Virus record (IMG/VR): IMGVR_UViG_3300028854_000008
Span: 1-63,373 of that record
Length of the DNA stretch: 63,373 bases
From: a virus
Strand: one strand, 5' to 3'
The notes under the pieces were generated by a model. The model was not told the origin of the DNA. It saw only the letters and a list, made by a program, of their open reading frames with translations, and did not search any database. A program made the translations under genes and the position numbers. Positions 8,602-17,519 of the stretch are shown here, in pieces. Position 1 is the first letter of the stretch; each line of letters starts with the position of its first letter.

Positions 8602-9606
8602 ATGAATTTGATTACTCAAACTGCGCTAGATTATTGGAATCGAGCAAAAACTAAAAAAGCATCTTCTGGGTGGATTAGTCGTAATGCCCCGTGCTGCGTA
8701 AATCGTGGGCATAATCCTGATAAAAGAGGTCGCGGTGGCTTAATTCTTAATGGAGAAGAAGTTTCTATTAATTGCTTTAATTGTTCATGGAAAACTTCTT
8801 ACACGCCAGGAAAACCATTATATCCCAAATTCATTAAAACATTGGAATGGATCGGGGTTGATGATCGAACAATTTCTTCATTAAAATTAGAAAGTCTGAG
8901 AATAACAGAACCAGAAAATATAACAGCGCCAAAAATAAAAAGAGAACTAAAATCTGTTGATCTACCAGAATCATCAATGCTATGTGACAATCAAGATAAA
9001 TATCCAAAACATGTTGAATTTTTAAAGAAAAGAGGATTTATTCCAGATGATTTTCCTTTTTTAATATCTAATTCTGTAGTATATAGAAACAGAGTTATAA
9101 TTCCATTTATTAGTCAAGATACTATAATTGGTTATTCTGCTCGTTCAATTATAGATAATGAACCAATGAGATATATAATGAAAATGACTGTCCCTTTTGT
9201 ATTTGGATTAGATTTTGTAAAACCAGAATATGAATGGGTTATTCTTACTGAAGGTCTGTTTGATGCTTTGAGTGTAAAAGGATTGGCAGTAATGCATAAT
9301 GAAATCAATGAAGAGCAAGTAAATTTAATAAATGATTTACGAAAACGAATAATTGTTGTCCCGCATTTAGATAAAGCAGGATTGGTAAATTCAGATAATA
9401 GTTTAATTAATGTTGCATTGGATAATGATTGGGACGTTTCTTATCCTGAATGGAATTGCAAAGATATCAATGAAGCATATATAAAATATGGACCGTTGTT
9501 TGTTGTTAAACATATTTTAAATATGGCAACAACAAATTATACAACAATAAAATTAAAACAAAAAATGTTAAATAATGAATTAAAAAGCAAGGATGAAAAT
9601 GAGTAA
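8602..9606 (+). CDS. 61: DnaG-type primase, gp61-like
   Basis: 334 residues. N-terminal zinc-binding part: C31, C32, H37, then C58 and C61 (CFNC). TOPRIM domain: ILTEGLFDAL near 214-223 with catalytic-type E217, and PHLDKAG near 254-260 supplying the acidic metal site. This is the layout of the T4 gp61 primase, which makes RNA primers on the lagging strand with the gp41 helicase. That helicase is encoded two genes downstream. ATG 8602 lies at the predicted +1 of its promoter; no SD is visible. Confidence 0.88.
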   Translation: MNLITQTALDYWNRAKTKKASSGWISRNAPCCVNRGHNPDKRGRGGLILNGEEVSINCFNCSWKTSYTPGKPLYPKFIKTLEWIGVDDRTISSLKLESLRITEPENITAPKIKRELKSVDLPESSMLCDNQDKYPKHVEFLKKRGFIPDDFPFLISNSVVYRNRVIIPFISQDTIIGYSARSIIDNEPMRYIMKMTVPFVFGLDFVKPEYEWVILTEGLFDALSVKGLAVMHNEINEEQVNLINDLRKRIIVVPHLDKAGLVNSDNSLINVALDNDWDVSYPEWNCKDINEAYIKYGPLFVVKHILNMATTNYTTIKLKQKMLNNELKSKDENE

Positions 9607-10078
9607 AATAAATTTACCCACTGAGAAGTGGGACAGAAAATATTTAGGATTGGCAAAATATATTGCAAATGAATGGAGTAAAGATCCTTCAACAAAAGTA
9701 GGAGCAGTTTTAGTTAATTATGAATATAATCAAGAGTTTATTGGTTATAATGGATTTCCCAGAGGAGTTGTAGACAGCGAAGATAGATACGATGATAGAG
9801 AGTTAAAATATAAAATGATAGTTCATGCTGAGGTAAATGCAATTCTGAAAGCTGGTTTTATTGCTAGAGGATCAACTTTATATGTATATCCTAGTTTTTC
9901 AGCTCCGCCAATTTGCAATGAATGTGCCAAATTAGCAATCCAGAGTGGAATTAAATCAATAGTTGGATTTGAACCCAATTGGTTAGATCCCATAGTTCAA
10001 CGATGGGCAGATTCTATGTCTGTTTCTAAGATGATGTTTGAGGAAGCTGGTGTAACTTGGAGAACAATAAAAGGATAA
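9599..10078 (+). CDS. cd: dCMP deaminase
   Basis: 159 residues from ATG 9599 (ATG 9593 is also in frame). Zinc-dependent deaminase signature: H76-A-E78 in VHAEVNAIL and C106/C109 in PPICNEC. Phage dCMP deaminases turn dCMP into dUMP to feed dTMP synthesis. The start overlaps the primase stop by 8 nt, and the helicase follows 3 nt after the stop, so primase, deaminase and helicase look like one operon. A second, less typical deaminase lies at 50977. Confidence 0.9.
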   Translation: MSKINLPTEKWDRKYLGLAKYIANEWSKDPSTKVGAVLVNYEYNQEFIGYNGFPRGVVDSEDRYDDRELKYKMIVHAEVNAILKAGFIARGSTLYVYPSFSAPPICNECAKLAIQSGIKSIVGFEPNWLDPIVQRWADSMSVSKMMFEEAGVTWRTIKG

Positions 10079-10081
10079 ATT

Positions 10082-11449
10082 ATGGCAATGACAAAAAGTA
10101 GTGTAGAAGTTCAAAAAATATTTTTGAATTTTATGTTGAGTAATCCTACTTTATACACAAGGGTTCAAAATATTTATAATGTAGAAAATTTTGATAGAAG
10201 TTTAAAATCTGCTGCGAAATTTTTGCAAGAGCATGTCACAGAACATTCTTCCATCCCAACAACTCAACAAATAAATGCAGTTGCAAGCACTGATTTGGAA
10301 TTGATTGATGGAATAAATGATGGTCACGAACATTGGTTTCTTGAGGAATTTGAGCAATTTACAAGAATTGCTGAATTAGAACGGGCAATTCTTAAATCTG
10401 CTGATTTATTGGATAAAGGAGATTTTGGTCCAATTGAAAAGCTTATTAAAGATGCAGTCCAAATTAGTTTAACAAGAGATTTGGGGATCAATTATTTTGA
10501 TGATCCGAGGAGAAGACTACTGAGATTAAAAGATTCAAATGGTCAAGTAAGCACTGGTTGGAAAGATATCGATAAAGCTCTTTTCGGAGGATTCAATCGC
10601 GGAGAATTAAATGTATTTTGTGGCGGCCCTGGGGCAGGGAAAAGCGTTTTCCTTCAAAATCTAGCATGTAATTGGATTCTATCAGGAATGAATGGAATAT
10701 ATGTTACGTTGGAATTGAGTGCTGAATTAGTCGCAATGCGTTTGGATAGTATGATTACTGGAATCAGCAGTAAAGAAATTTTCAAGAGATTGGACGATGT
10801 AGAATTACAAGTTTCTATGGCTGGCAAAAAATCTGGAAGATTAAGAATTAAATTTTTGCCATCTGGGAGCACAGTAAATGATATCAGAGCATATGTCAAA
10901 GAATTGTCAATTCAAGAAAATTTTAAAGCTGATTTTATCTGCGTCGATTATTTGGATTTGGTAAATCCTGGTTCTTTTAAAGTTGATCAATCTGACATCT
11001 TTACAAAAGATAAGTTGGTTAGCGAAGAGTTACGAAATTTTTCAATTGAATTACGATCTTTGTTTGCCACTGCGTCACAATTAAATAGGAGTTCATTTGA
11101 AGAAATAGAATTTAATTTGGGTAATATTGCTGGCGGTATTTCAAAAGCTAATTCTGCTGATAATTTATTTGGCATTTTTACAAGCAGAATTATGAAAGAA
11201 CGAGGAGCCATTCAACTCCAGTTTTTGAAAACCAGAAATAGTTCAGGAGTCGGACAAAAAGTTGATCTTGATTTTAATGTAGATTCACTAAGAATTACTG
11301 ATTCTACAAGTTCAGGAGAAGATTCTTCGATGGCTGGAAATAATATTTTATCTCAAATTAAAAATGCACCAAAAACAGCAAATGTAAGTTCAACTGAAAA
11401 TAAACAAGATATGTTAAAAAATTTGTTATCAAGTATTAATAAAAAATAA
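10082..11449 (+). CDS. 41: Replicative DNA helicase, DnaB/gp41-like
   Basis: 455 residues, the usual gp41 length. RecA-like core with Walker A GGPGAGKS near residues 181-188 and Walker B FICVDYLDL near 284-292; RNSSGVGQ lies near 382. N-terminal third is helical, as in DnaB. The last 50 residues are Ser/Asn/Lys-rich and probably disordered. It works with the primase as the T4-type primosome, moving 5' to 3' on the lagging strand. Confidence 0.9.
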   Translation: MAMTKSSVEVQKIFLNFMLSNPTLYTRVQNIYNVENFDRSLKSAAKFLQEHVTEHSSIPTTQQINAVASTDLELIDGINDGHEHWFLEEFEQFTRIAELERAILKSADLLDKGDFGPIEKLIKDAVQISLTRDLGINYFDDPRRRLLRLKDSNGQVSTGWKDIDKALFGGFNRGELNVFCGGPGAGKSVFLQNLACNWILSGMNGIYVTLELSAELVAMRLDSMITGISSKEIFKRLDDVELQVSMAGKKSGRLRIKFLPSGSTVNDIRAYVKELSIQENFKADFICVDYLDLVNPGSFKVDQSDIFTKDKLVSEELRNFSIELRSLFATASQLNRSSFEEIEFNLGNIAGGISKANSADNLFGIFTSRIMKERGAIQLQFLKTRNSSGVGQKVDLDFNVDSLRITDSTSSGEDSSMAGNNILSQIKNAPKTANVSSTENKQDMLKNLLSSINKK

Positions 11450-11450
11450 A

Positions 11451-12905
11451 ATGCCAAAATTAAAAATACCAATTGAATTACAAAAATATGAAAATCCAAT
11501 GAAATGGGTTAAGGAGAATTGTAATCCAATTTTATTGGAAAATAAAAAATCAAAACATATTTTAATGTATTCTGCTTTGCATCCAGAAGATTCTCCAATT
11601 TGTAAATATTCTGGATTAATTAGAAAATATTCAAGAGAATTACAAAAATTTACTGAATGTATATTGGGCAAAAAATGTCAATGTCATAAAGATAAATATC
11701 AAGAAATTGTCATGAATCGAGGAAAAACTTGCATGGAAAGATATGGAGTGGCAAACCCAATGCAAGTTGAAGAAGTTAAAAATAAATTGTCAAACACTAA
11801 TTTAGAAAAATATGGTTTCAAAAATCCATTTAGTAACAAAGAAATTCAAAATAAAATCAAAAACACTAATTTGGAAAAATATGGTTGTGCTAATCCAGCA
11901 AGCAACGACACAATAAAAGAAAAAATCCAACATACTTGGAAAATGAATTATGGATGTCACCCTCAACAAACAAAAAATGTTAGAAATAAAACAGAGAAAA
12001 CTTGTATAGAAAAATATGGAGCAAAAACTCCATTTTTGAATACTAAAATCCAAAATAAAATTAAAGATTCAATGGTGAGCAATTATGGAGTGGAATATGC
12101 TCTCCAAAGCGAAGAATTTCAGAAAAAACAACAACATACAATATCCGAGCGATTTTGTTACGATGAAGATATGGAATATTATCCTGAATTAATAAAACGT
12201 ATGGAAGATTCTATGGTAAAATTGTATGGAGTTCACCGTGCTTTAGAACTGCCAAAATTTATGGATAAATTGAGAATAACAAATCAAAGAAATTACGGAT
12301 ATGAATTCGCAAGTCAGTCTCCAGAAATAAAACTTCAAGTTAAAAATTATTTTTTAAGAAAATATGATTGCGAAAATTATTCTCAATTGCATATAAGTAA
12401 AGAATCATTGAATATATTAAATGATCTTTCTAAATTAGAAGAAGTTGTTATATCTAATGGAATTCAAAATTCTTGTGTTAAATTAGGTATTTCCGAAAGC
12501 ACTTTATATAAGAGATTACGCAAATTGGATTCTTTTGTTTGCAGAGGAATGAGAAGTATAACAGAATTAGAAATAGACAATTGGCTTACAGAAAATAATA
12601 TTTTATTTGAATCAAATAATAGAACCCAAATTAAACCATATGAACTTGATTTTTATTTCTTTAAATATAATAAAGCCATAGAATTTCAAGGTGACTATTG
12701 GCATATGAATCCAACTATTTTTGAAGCTGATGATTTTAATGAAATAAAAAATAAAACAGCATTTGAAATTTGGAAATATGATTTAAATAAATTTGAATTG
12801 AGCAAAGCTAAACATATTGATATATTTTATATTTGGGAGTCTGATTGGAACTTAAATAAAGAAAAAATTAAATTGAAAGTTCTTGACTTTCTGAAGCAGT
12901 TGTAG
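11451..12905 (+). CDS. Homing endonuclease with KYG-repeat DNA-binding region
   Basis: 484 residues, starting 1 nt after the helicase stop. Residues about 95-300 hold many copies of a NTNLEKYGFKNPFSN-type repeat, known from phage mobile endonucleases as DNA-binding modules. A helix-turn-helix-like NUMOD segment follows (VKLGISESTLYKRLRKL, near 343-359). The C-terminus is a PD-(D/E)XK/Vsr-like nuclease: YELDFYF, then AIEFQGDYWHMNP, then FYIWESDW. Its place directly behind gp41 fits an endonuclease that targets a helicase-gene site. Confidence 0.75.
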   Translation: MPKLKIPIELQKYENPMKWVKENCNPILLENKKSKHILMYSALHPEDSPICKYSGLIRKYSRELQKFTECILGKKCQCHKDKYQEIVMNRGKTCMERYGVANPMQVEEVKNKLSNTNLEKYGFKNPFSNKEIQNKIKNTNLEKYGCANPASNDTIKEKIQHTWKMNYGCHPQQTKNVRNKTEKTCIEKYGAKTPFLNTKIQNKIKDSMVSNYGVEYALQSEEFQKKQQHTISERFCYDEDMEYYPELIKRMEDSMVKLYGVHRALELPKFMDKLRITNQRNYGYEFASQSPEIKLQVKNYFLRKYDCENYSQLHISKESLNILNDLSKLEEVVISNGIQNSCVKLGISESTLYKRLRKLDSFVCRGMRSITELEIDNWLTENNILFESNNRTQIKPYELDFYFFKYNKAIEFQGDYWHMNPTIFEADDFNEIKNKTAFEIWKYDLNKFELSKAKHIDIFYIWESDWNLNKEKIKLKVLDFLKQL

Positions 12906-12911
12906 TAACAT
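12883..12911 (+). promoter_or_regulatory. Early sigma70-type promoter, leaderless
   Basis: TTGACT at 12883-12888, 17 nt, TAACAT at 12906-12911; ATG 12918 follows after 6 nt. The promoter lies inside the end of the homing endonuclease gene. Confidence 0.65.
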
Positions 12912-12917
12912 CTAAAT

Positions 12918-13397
12918 ATGGAAACAAATAATATTAATTTAATTTTTGAAGATACTGAAAATGTAATTGATAATTTTCGCGGAGAATATAGATTTTTAAG
13001 CAATTTTGATATTGGCCCCAAAGATTATGAAATTAACTTGGATGGCGAAATTTATAAAACTGTAGAAGCTGCATATCAAGCTGCGAAAACATTTGATAAA
13101 TTAAAAAGAAAATTAATTCAGGACGCGCCGACTCCAGGAAAAGCAAAAAAATTAGGGCAAGAAGTATCTATTAGAAAAGATTGGGAAAGTATCAAACTAC
13201 AAGTTATGTATGATTGTTTAATACAAAAATTTTCTTATCCTTATTTTAAAGAATTATTGCTATCAACATATCCCAAAGTTCTGATTGAAGGAAATACTTG
13301 GAATGACACTTTTTATGGTGTATGTAATGGAATAGGACAAAACAATCTTGGAAAATTATTAATGGCAATCAGAGAGAAATTTATAAATGAAATGTAA
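12918..13397 (+). CDS. NADAR (YbiA/RibX-like) domain protein
   Basis: 159 residues, a whole NADAR domain. Visible signatures are FRGEYRFLSNF at 20-30, TVEAAYQAAK at 48-57 with the conserved E50, and GNTWNDTFYGVCNGIGQNN near 121-139. NADAR enzymes are N-glycosidases; some act on riboflavin intermediates and some remove ADP-ribose from guanine in DNA, reversing DarT-type toxins. Which substrate this copy uses cannot be read from sequence. It has its own early leaderless promoter, consistent with a counter-defence role. It overlaps the next small gene by 11 nt. Confidence 0.85.
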   Translation: METNNINLIFEDTENVIDNFRGEYRFLSNFDIGPKDYEINLDGEIYKTVEAAYQAAKTFDKLKRKLIQDAPTPGKAKKLGQEVSIRKDWESIKLQVMYDCLIQKFSYPYFKELLLSTYPKVLIEGNTWNDTFYGVCNGIGQNNLGKLLMAIREKFINEM

Positions 13398-13563
13398 AAA
13401 TTGTAGTTCTAATGAACAACTCGAATGCTTGTTCAATCAATTTAGTGATAGTGTCAGTATCAAATGCCCATATTGTGGGTTTAGTAAAACATTTTTATTA
13501 AGCGCATATTTATATCAATGCCCGTGTTGCAATTACCCAAATTGTGGACATAATCATAATTAA
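13387..13563 (+). CDS. Small zinc-ribbon protein
   Basis: 58 residues with four Cys pairs: CKNC near residues 3-6, CPYC near 27-30, CPCC near 45-48, then CGHNHN. These look like two zinc sites. The ATG lies inside the end of the NADAR gene, so translation is probably coupled. Function unknown. Confidence 0.65.
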   Translation: MKCKNCSSNEQLECLFNQFSDSVSIKCPYCGFSKTFLLSAYLYQCPCCNYPNCGHNHN

Positions 13564-13574
13564 GGAGAATTAAA

Positions 13575-14138
13575 ATGGAATTAACATTAAGAAAAGCATC
13601 TGCTATTCAAGAAGTTATTTTAAGCAAAATTAATAATATTGAATTGAAACCAATAATATCATTAAATGAATTTCAAGATCCCACTTCTGTTATTTTAGTA
13701 GCTCAAAATGATTTATTGACATCTCTGGCTAATAAAGTTAAGTTGTGGGATGCTTTCTATGAAATCAGAACATCTTTGGGAAAAGCAAATGCTGATGCTG
13801 GAGTTAATTCTTTATTGGCTGATCTTGCGAAATCAGAAAAATTAATTCAACTTTATACAAGCATTACAGCAAAGTCTTCATTACAAGAAAGTTTAGATGT
13901 TATCACTGGAAAACTAAAAAAGATTTCAGCCGCATCATCAAATGAATCACGATATGGATATTCAGAAACTGTTAATTCAGGAGTATTAGCTTCTCTAGAT
14001 GATTTAACGGCCAAGGTAAATTTATTATCTAAAAAGAAGCAAGATTTAAATGATAAATTATTGGAATTAAATATTAAAACTAAAATAGTATTGACTGATA
14101 AAACCAATGAAGTATTGGTTAATCTTGGAATTTTATAA
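13575..14138 (+). CDS. Helical protein of unknown function
   Basis: 187 residues, mostly predicted helix with a coiled-coil-like stretch near 135-170 (LDDLTAKVNLLSKKKQDLND). Strong SD AAGGAG 7 nt before the ATG. No recognised family. The repeated Leu and Lys pattern suggests an oligomeric or scaffold role, which is inference only. Confidence 0.75.
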   Translation: MELTLRKASAIQEVILSKINNIELKPIISLNEFQDPTSVILVAQNDLLTSLANKVKLWDAFYEIRTSLGKANADAGVNSLLADLAKSEKLIQLYTSITAKSSLQESLDVITGKLKKISAASSNESRYGYSETVNSGVLASLDDLTAKVNLLSKKKQDLNDKLLELNIKTKIVLTDKTNEVLVNLGIL

Positions 14139-14143
14139 AAGAT

Positions 14144-14171
14144 TATAGTCATGTCACTTTGAATGACTATA
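14144..14171. other. 9-bp perfect hairpin after the helical-protein gene
   Basis: TATAGTCAT at 14144-14152 pairs with ATGACTATA at 14163-14171 around a 10-nt loop, just after the stop at 14138. There is no T-tract, so it may be an RNA-stability hairpin rather than a terminator. The rest of 14172-14325 shows no ORF. Confidence 0.5.
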
Positions 14172-14325
14172 TATCACTCCAAAGGAGATGAGGGTTAGCT
14201 TCACTTCCTTGTTTCAGAAATGGAACATATGGATGATCGATTAATCAGCGTGATCTTACCAAAACTAATTTTTTGATTGTTGCTGGTAGGGAATATGCAG
14301 ATAATTGCTAATTGCTTATAAATTG

Positions 14326-14354
14326 TTGACAATTGATTATTGTCCTGCTAATTA
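14326..14354 (+). promoter_or_regulatory. Early sigma70-type promoter
   Basis: TTGACA at 14326-14331, 17 nt, TAATTA at 14349-14354. Predicted start near 14361 gives a leader of about 27 nt to ATG 14388. Confidence 0.6.
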
Positions 14355-14387
14355 CTTACCTTTGGCGTGATTTATGATAGGAAAATA

Positions 14388-14756
14388 ATGGAAAATAAAT
14401 TTATTGTAATGTGGGACGAAATTGGGTTGGAATGTATTATTCCTGTTGATATAGAACAAGTGAATAAGTATAGAAATGATTTATTGATAGCTAAATTGGC
14501 TGATGACACTGCTCCAAAAAATTCATATCTTGAAAATTTTAGCCTTACTATGGAAATGCTAACAATGCGGGCTAACGTCAATAGTCAAAGAAATTATGAA
14601 ATTTATATTTTAGATACATCTGAAGATATTAATCAAAAAACATTAGAATTTTATTTTGAAAACAACCCACAAATGATCGTTGATATTATAAGAACAACCG
14701 GAACAAAAATATTCGGTTCTGGTAGGGGCAAAAATTCAAAACCAAAAATATTATAA
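14388..14756 (+). CDS. Conserved phage protein of unknown function
   Basis: 122 residues from ATG 14388, preceded by an AGGA SD. An in-frame GTG at 14367 is the alternative. Sequence MENKFIVMWDEIGLECII...TGTKIFGSGRG ends in a basic Gly/Lys tail. Not recognised. It is the first gene of a transcript that continues into the AAA+ ATPase. Confidence 0.7.
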   Translation: MENKFIVMWDEIGLECIIPVDIEQVNKYRNDLLIAKLADDTAPKNSYLENFSLTMEMLTMRANVNSQRNYEIYILDTSEDINQKTLEFYFENNPQMIVDIIRTTGTKIFGSGRGKNSKPKIL

Positions 14757-14784
14757 GAACAGAAATAAAAAATTTAAGGATAAA

Positions 14785-15744
14785 ATGACTGACGATCAAA
14801 TTTTAAATGATATTTTGGCAGATGCCTTAGGCGATGATTCTCAAACACAATCAGAAACACAACCAAAAGATTACTATGACTCTTGTAGACAAACAGCAAT
14901 CTCCAATGAATCTATTGAATATAGACAATGGCAAATTGGATCAAATGATACTTATCGTCCAGCAGGATTAACACGGGAAGCTTTACCTCCTGGTGTTTAT
15001 TCATTTGAAAGAGATGATATGGGATTAGTCGTAAAAATTATAAAAGTTATAACAGATTCATTGATTATTTTGCCAGACAACGCCAGTGAAAAAGTATTAA
15101 TGGGAATGAAAAAGTTTTGGGAAATGGAAAGCAAATATAGAAAACATGGTTTGCTCTATAAAAGAGGAATTTTATTATTTGGACCTCCAGGATCTGGCAA
15201 AACTGCAACTATTACATTATTGAGTAAAGATTTATTGGATGCTGGTGGCATTGTGGTTATGTGTGAAGACCCATTTATAACAGCCAAAGGATTGGCAGCA
15301 ATCAGAAGAATTGAACCAAATAGAAGAATTATTTGTATCATAGAAGATATCGATGAGAATATTCAAAAATATGGAGAGCATGATTTATTGGCATTGCTGG
15401 ACGGAGAAAATCAAGTGGAAAATATAGTAATGTTGGCAACTACTAATTATCCTGATAGATTGGGAGCAAGAATAGTTAATCGACCTTCTAGATTTGATGA
15501 AAGAATTTTTGTTGGAATGCCTTCTGCTGCTGCAAGAAAAATTTATCTTCGCAAGGTGGTCGGAGAAATTCCAGAACTTGATCAATGGGTAAATGATACT
15601 GATCAATTAAGTATTGCTCATCTCCGTGAACTTTCTGCTGCTGTCAAATGTCTTGATCAAGATTATGATGTTGTTCTCAGTAGATTAAAATTGATGAAGC
15701 ACAAACTAAAAGATGTAGATGTTCCTGAAAAGGTTGGATTCTAA
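14785..15744 (+). CDS. AAA+ ATPase (BCS1/FtsH-like core)
   Basis: 319 residues. A 130-residue N-terminal part is followed by one AAA+ domain: Walker A FGPPGSGKT near 132-140, Walker B CIIEDIDE near 186-193, sensor-1 ATTN near 219-222 and an arginine-finger region RPSRFDER near 233-240. AAA+ proteins of this kind are common in large phages, and their partners are mostly unknown. Homohexameric remodelling activity is expected from the family. The next gene starts 2 nt after the stop. Confidence 0.85.
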   Translation: MTDDQILNDILADALGDDSQTQSETQPKDYYDSCRQTAISNESIEYRQWQIGSNDTYRPAGLTREALPPGVYSFERDDMGLVVKIIKVITDSLIILPDNASEKVLMGMKKFWEMESKYRKHGLLYKRGILLFGPPGSGKTATITLLSKDLLDAGGIVVMCEDPFITAKGLAAIRRIEPNRRIICIIEDIDENIQKYGEHDLLALLDGENQVENIVMLATTNYPDRLGARIVNRPSRFDERIFVGMPSAAARKIYLRKVVGEIPELDQWVNDTDQLSIAHLRELSAAVKCLDQDYDVVLSRLKLMKHKLKDVDVPEKVGF

Positions 15745-15745
15745 T

Positions 15746-16072
15746 ATGACAAGAGATGAAAAATATGTAAAAGATCATTGGAAAGAAATCAATGAACATT
15801 GGAAAGATAATGATAGTTATGCTCCTGATTTATTCATAGTTAATATAGGAGATGGTCATTTTTATGATAAAGATCCTAACAAAGTTTGGAAGAAAGCTGC
15901 TGAGTTTACAAAGGATACTGAAGAAGAGTTAGAAACATTAAATTATGCAACTAATTTAGTCGAAGGAATGAATAATAAATTTAGTTCTCATACTGATATA
16001 GCAACTAGTTTATATATTATTAGTTTACTTGCTAAAAGAAAGAAAAAATTAGAAGTTGGATCGTTAAAATAA
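15746..16072 (+). CDS. Small hypothetical protein coupled to the AAA+ gene
   Basis: 108 residues from ATG 15746, immediately after the ATPase stop, suggesting coupling and perhaps an adaptor role. Charged, with an acidic and Trp-containing N-terminal half and a Lys-rich end. No motif recognised. It ends exactly at the long palindromic terminator. Confidence 0.65.
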   Translation: MTRDEKYVKDHWKEINEHWKDNDSYAPDLFIVNIGDGHFYDKDPNKVWKKAAEFTKDTEEELETLNYATNLVEGMNNKFSSHTDIATSLYIISLLAKRKKKLEVGSLK

Positions 16073-16126
16073 ATCTACAAAGCAAAAAGGCAACCAATTA
16101 ATTGGTTGCCTTTTTGCTTTGTAGAT
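16073..16126. terminator. 54-bp perfect palindrome, bidirectional terminator
   Basis: Two 27-nt arms (16073-16099 and 16100-16126) are perfect reverse complements, centred on AATTAATT. The GC-rich core AGGCAACC is flanked by A5 and T5 runs on the two sides, as in a bidirectional rho-independent terminator. The stop codon of the previous gene abuts the left arm, and the late box at 16124-16131 overlaps the right arm. Confidence 0.85.
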
Positions 16127-16131
16127 AAATA
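16124..16131 (+). promoter_or_regulatory. Late promoter box (GATAAATA), leaderless type
   Basis: Box starts inside the right arm of the terminator; 5 nt later comes ATG 16137. Confidence 0.65.
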
Positions 16132-16136
16132 CTAAT

Positions 16137-16391
16137 ATGAAAACTGATACCAAATCTTTACTTGAATCTCTTATAGATATTTCTCCTTCCAAAGACAATT
16201 CATTAATTATTGAAAGTCGCGGATCACATATTATAGCAAGTGCAATTTCATTATTGGAAACAATAAATGAGTGTTATGGTGAAGAAAAAGCACTGGAGAT
16301 GGAGAAGAGATTATTGAGTTCTATTCGTTATAAAAATACTGGAAAATTTTCACGAGGAATTCGCCAAATATCAGAAGGAAAAACAATATGA
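16137..16391 (+). CDS. Small late protein of unknown function
   Basis: 84 residues, start fixed by the late box 5 nt upstream. Helical, charged. It overlaps the next gene by 4 nt (ATGA). First gene of a late operon (16137-17354) whose last member looks assembly-related. Confidence 0.7.
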   Translation: MKTDTKSLLESLIDISPSKDNSLIIESRGSHIIASAISLLETINECYGEEKALEMEKRLLSSIRYKNTGKFSRGIRQISEGKTI

Positions 16392-16633
16392 TAAATGAAA
16401 TTCAATTACAATATGGAAAATCCAATAAATCAGTTCAAGTACCAAATCCTATAGTTACAGAATTAAAAAATGTTGTTGATAGATGGGAAACTGACCAATT
16501 GGAAGATGTGATGATTAGTGAAAGAAAATTAAAAGAAATTTTGGCCAATATTAAAAATACAAAACATAAAGTATCAGAAGCTAAGAATAAAGAAAGAGTA
16601 CTACTATCCACGATAGCCAAATTAAAACAATAA
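16388..16633 (+). CDS. Small coiled-coil protein
   Basis: 81 residues, overlapping the previous gene by 4 nt. From residue 30 on it is a continuous charged helix (ISERKLKEILANIKNTKHKV), likely coiled coil. Function unknown; probably co-translated with its neighbours in the late operon. Confidence 0.7.
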   Translation: MINEIQLQYGKSNKSVQVPNPIVTELKNVVDRWETDQLEDVMISERKLKEILANIKNTKHKVSEAKNKERVLLSTIAKLKQ

Positions 16634-16643
16634 GAGAGCAACT

Positions 16644-17354
16644 ATGTTATTTGAATTTTTAATTAATGAGTCAAAAGCCTTCAGAAACGAAGAAACATTG
16701 CAAAAATATACTTCACAAGAATTGAGTGATATATTGTTTACGATGTTATTGACTCTGCAACTGTTGCATATTGCTCACTTCAATAAGGATATAGATAGAT
16801 ATGCGACAGAAACTTTGAAATATCCAATGTTTGATAGAGTGTATCTTTCAGGTTCAGACATGGCCAATATTATTGCAACTTTAAGAAACGCGAAAGAAAT
16901 TCTTGGAGATAAAAACGTTGATATTCCTGTAATGGAATTAAAACGTTGGTTGCGAGATATGCATTATAAAACAATGGATGATACTTTGAAAAGAATGTTA
17001 TTTGTCAAACTTCAAAATAAATTAAAGATAAAAGATAGCGCATTAACTTCTTTGAGAAGAGATATTCTTGATTCATATGATTTATCATGGAGTCAGAAAA
17101 AACGTTTTGGAGAAAAACTTTATCAAATACTGAGAAAATATCAATATAAGTGCGATATTTTGGTTTTATTACAGAAATTGATGGATAGCAGAGATGAACT
17201 GAAAGAGCATATAATAAAATTACCTTCTGGAAAATATCAACTCAGGTCAGTTAAGAAAAACAAGAAAGGCAAGACAAGAAATCTTGGAACTTTTGATAGT
17301 AGAGGCGCTGCTGAAAAACATGAATCAGAAGTAGAATATTTCAAGAACAAATAA
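16644..17354 (+). CDS. Late protein, possible assembly factor
   Basis: 236 residues, SD AGAGAGCAA region before the ATG. The N-terminal 185 residues are helical. The C-terminal 45 residues (LPSGKYQLRSVKKNKKGK, then NLGTFDSRGAAEKHE) form a short basic beta module that I have seen at the C-termini of phage assembly proteins. Otherwise unrecognised. It ends 118 nt before a bidirectional terminator that separates it from the minus-strand genes. Confidence 0.65.
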   Translation: MLFEFLINESKAFRNEETLQKYTSQELSDILFTMLLTLQLLHIAHFNKDIDRYATETLKYPMFDRVYLSGSDMANIIATLRNAKEILGDKNVDIPVMELKRWLRDMHYKTMDDTLKRMLFVKLQNKLKIKDSALTSLRRDILDSYDLSWSQKKRFGEKLYQILRKYQYKCDILVLLQKLMDSRDELKEHIIKLPSGKYQLRSVKKNKKGKTRNLGTFDSRGAAEKHESEVEYFKNK

Positions 17355-17471
17355 TATATTAGTTGCAGTGTTATCAGCACTCACCAATTCAGAGTACGCC
17401 AGCTATAGATTTGTACATATGAATTTGCTATAGAGAAGATAATAAAGAAAAATTACTTAAATTACTGAAAT

Positions 17472-17504
17472 AAAAATGGAGCCAATTTAATTGGCTCCAT
17501 TTTT
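17472..17504. terminator. Bidirectional rho-independent terminator between convergent genes
   Basis: AAAAATGGAGCCAATT (17472-17487) and its reverse complement (17489-17504) lie head to head, with A5 and T5 outer runs. The palindrome serves transcripts from both sides. Confidence 0.85.
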
Positions 17505-17519
17505 GGTTATTTGGTTGAA

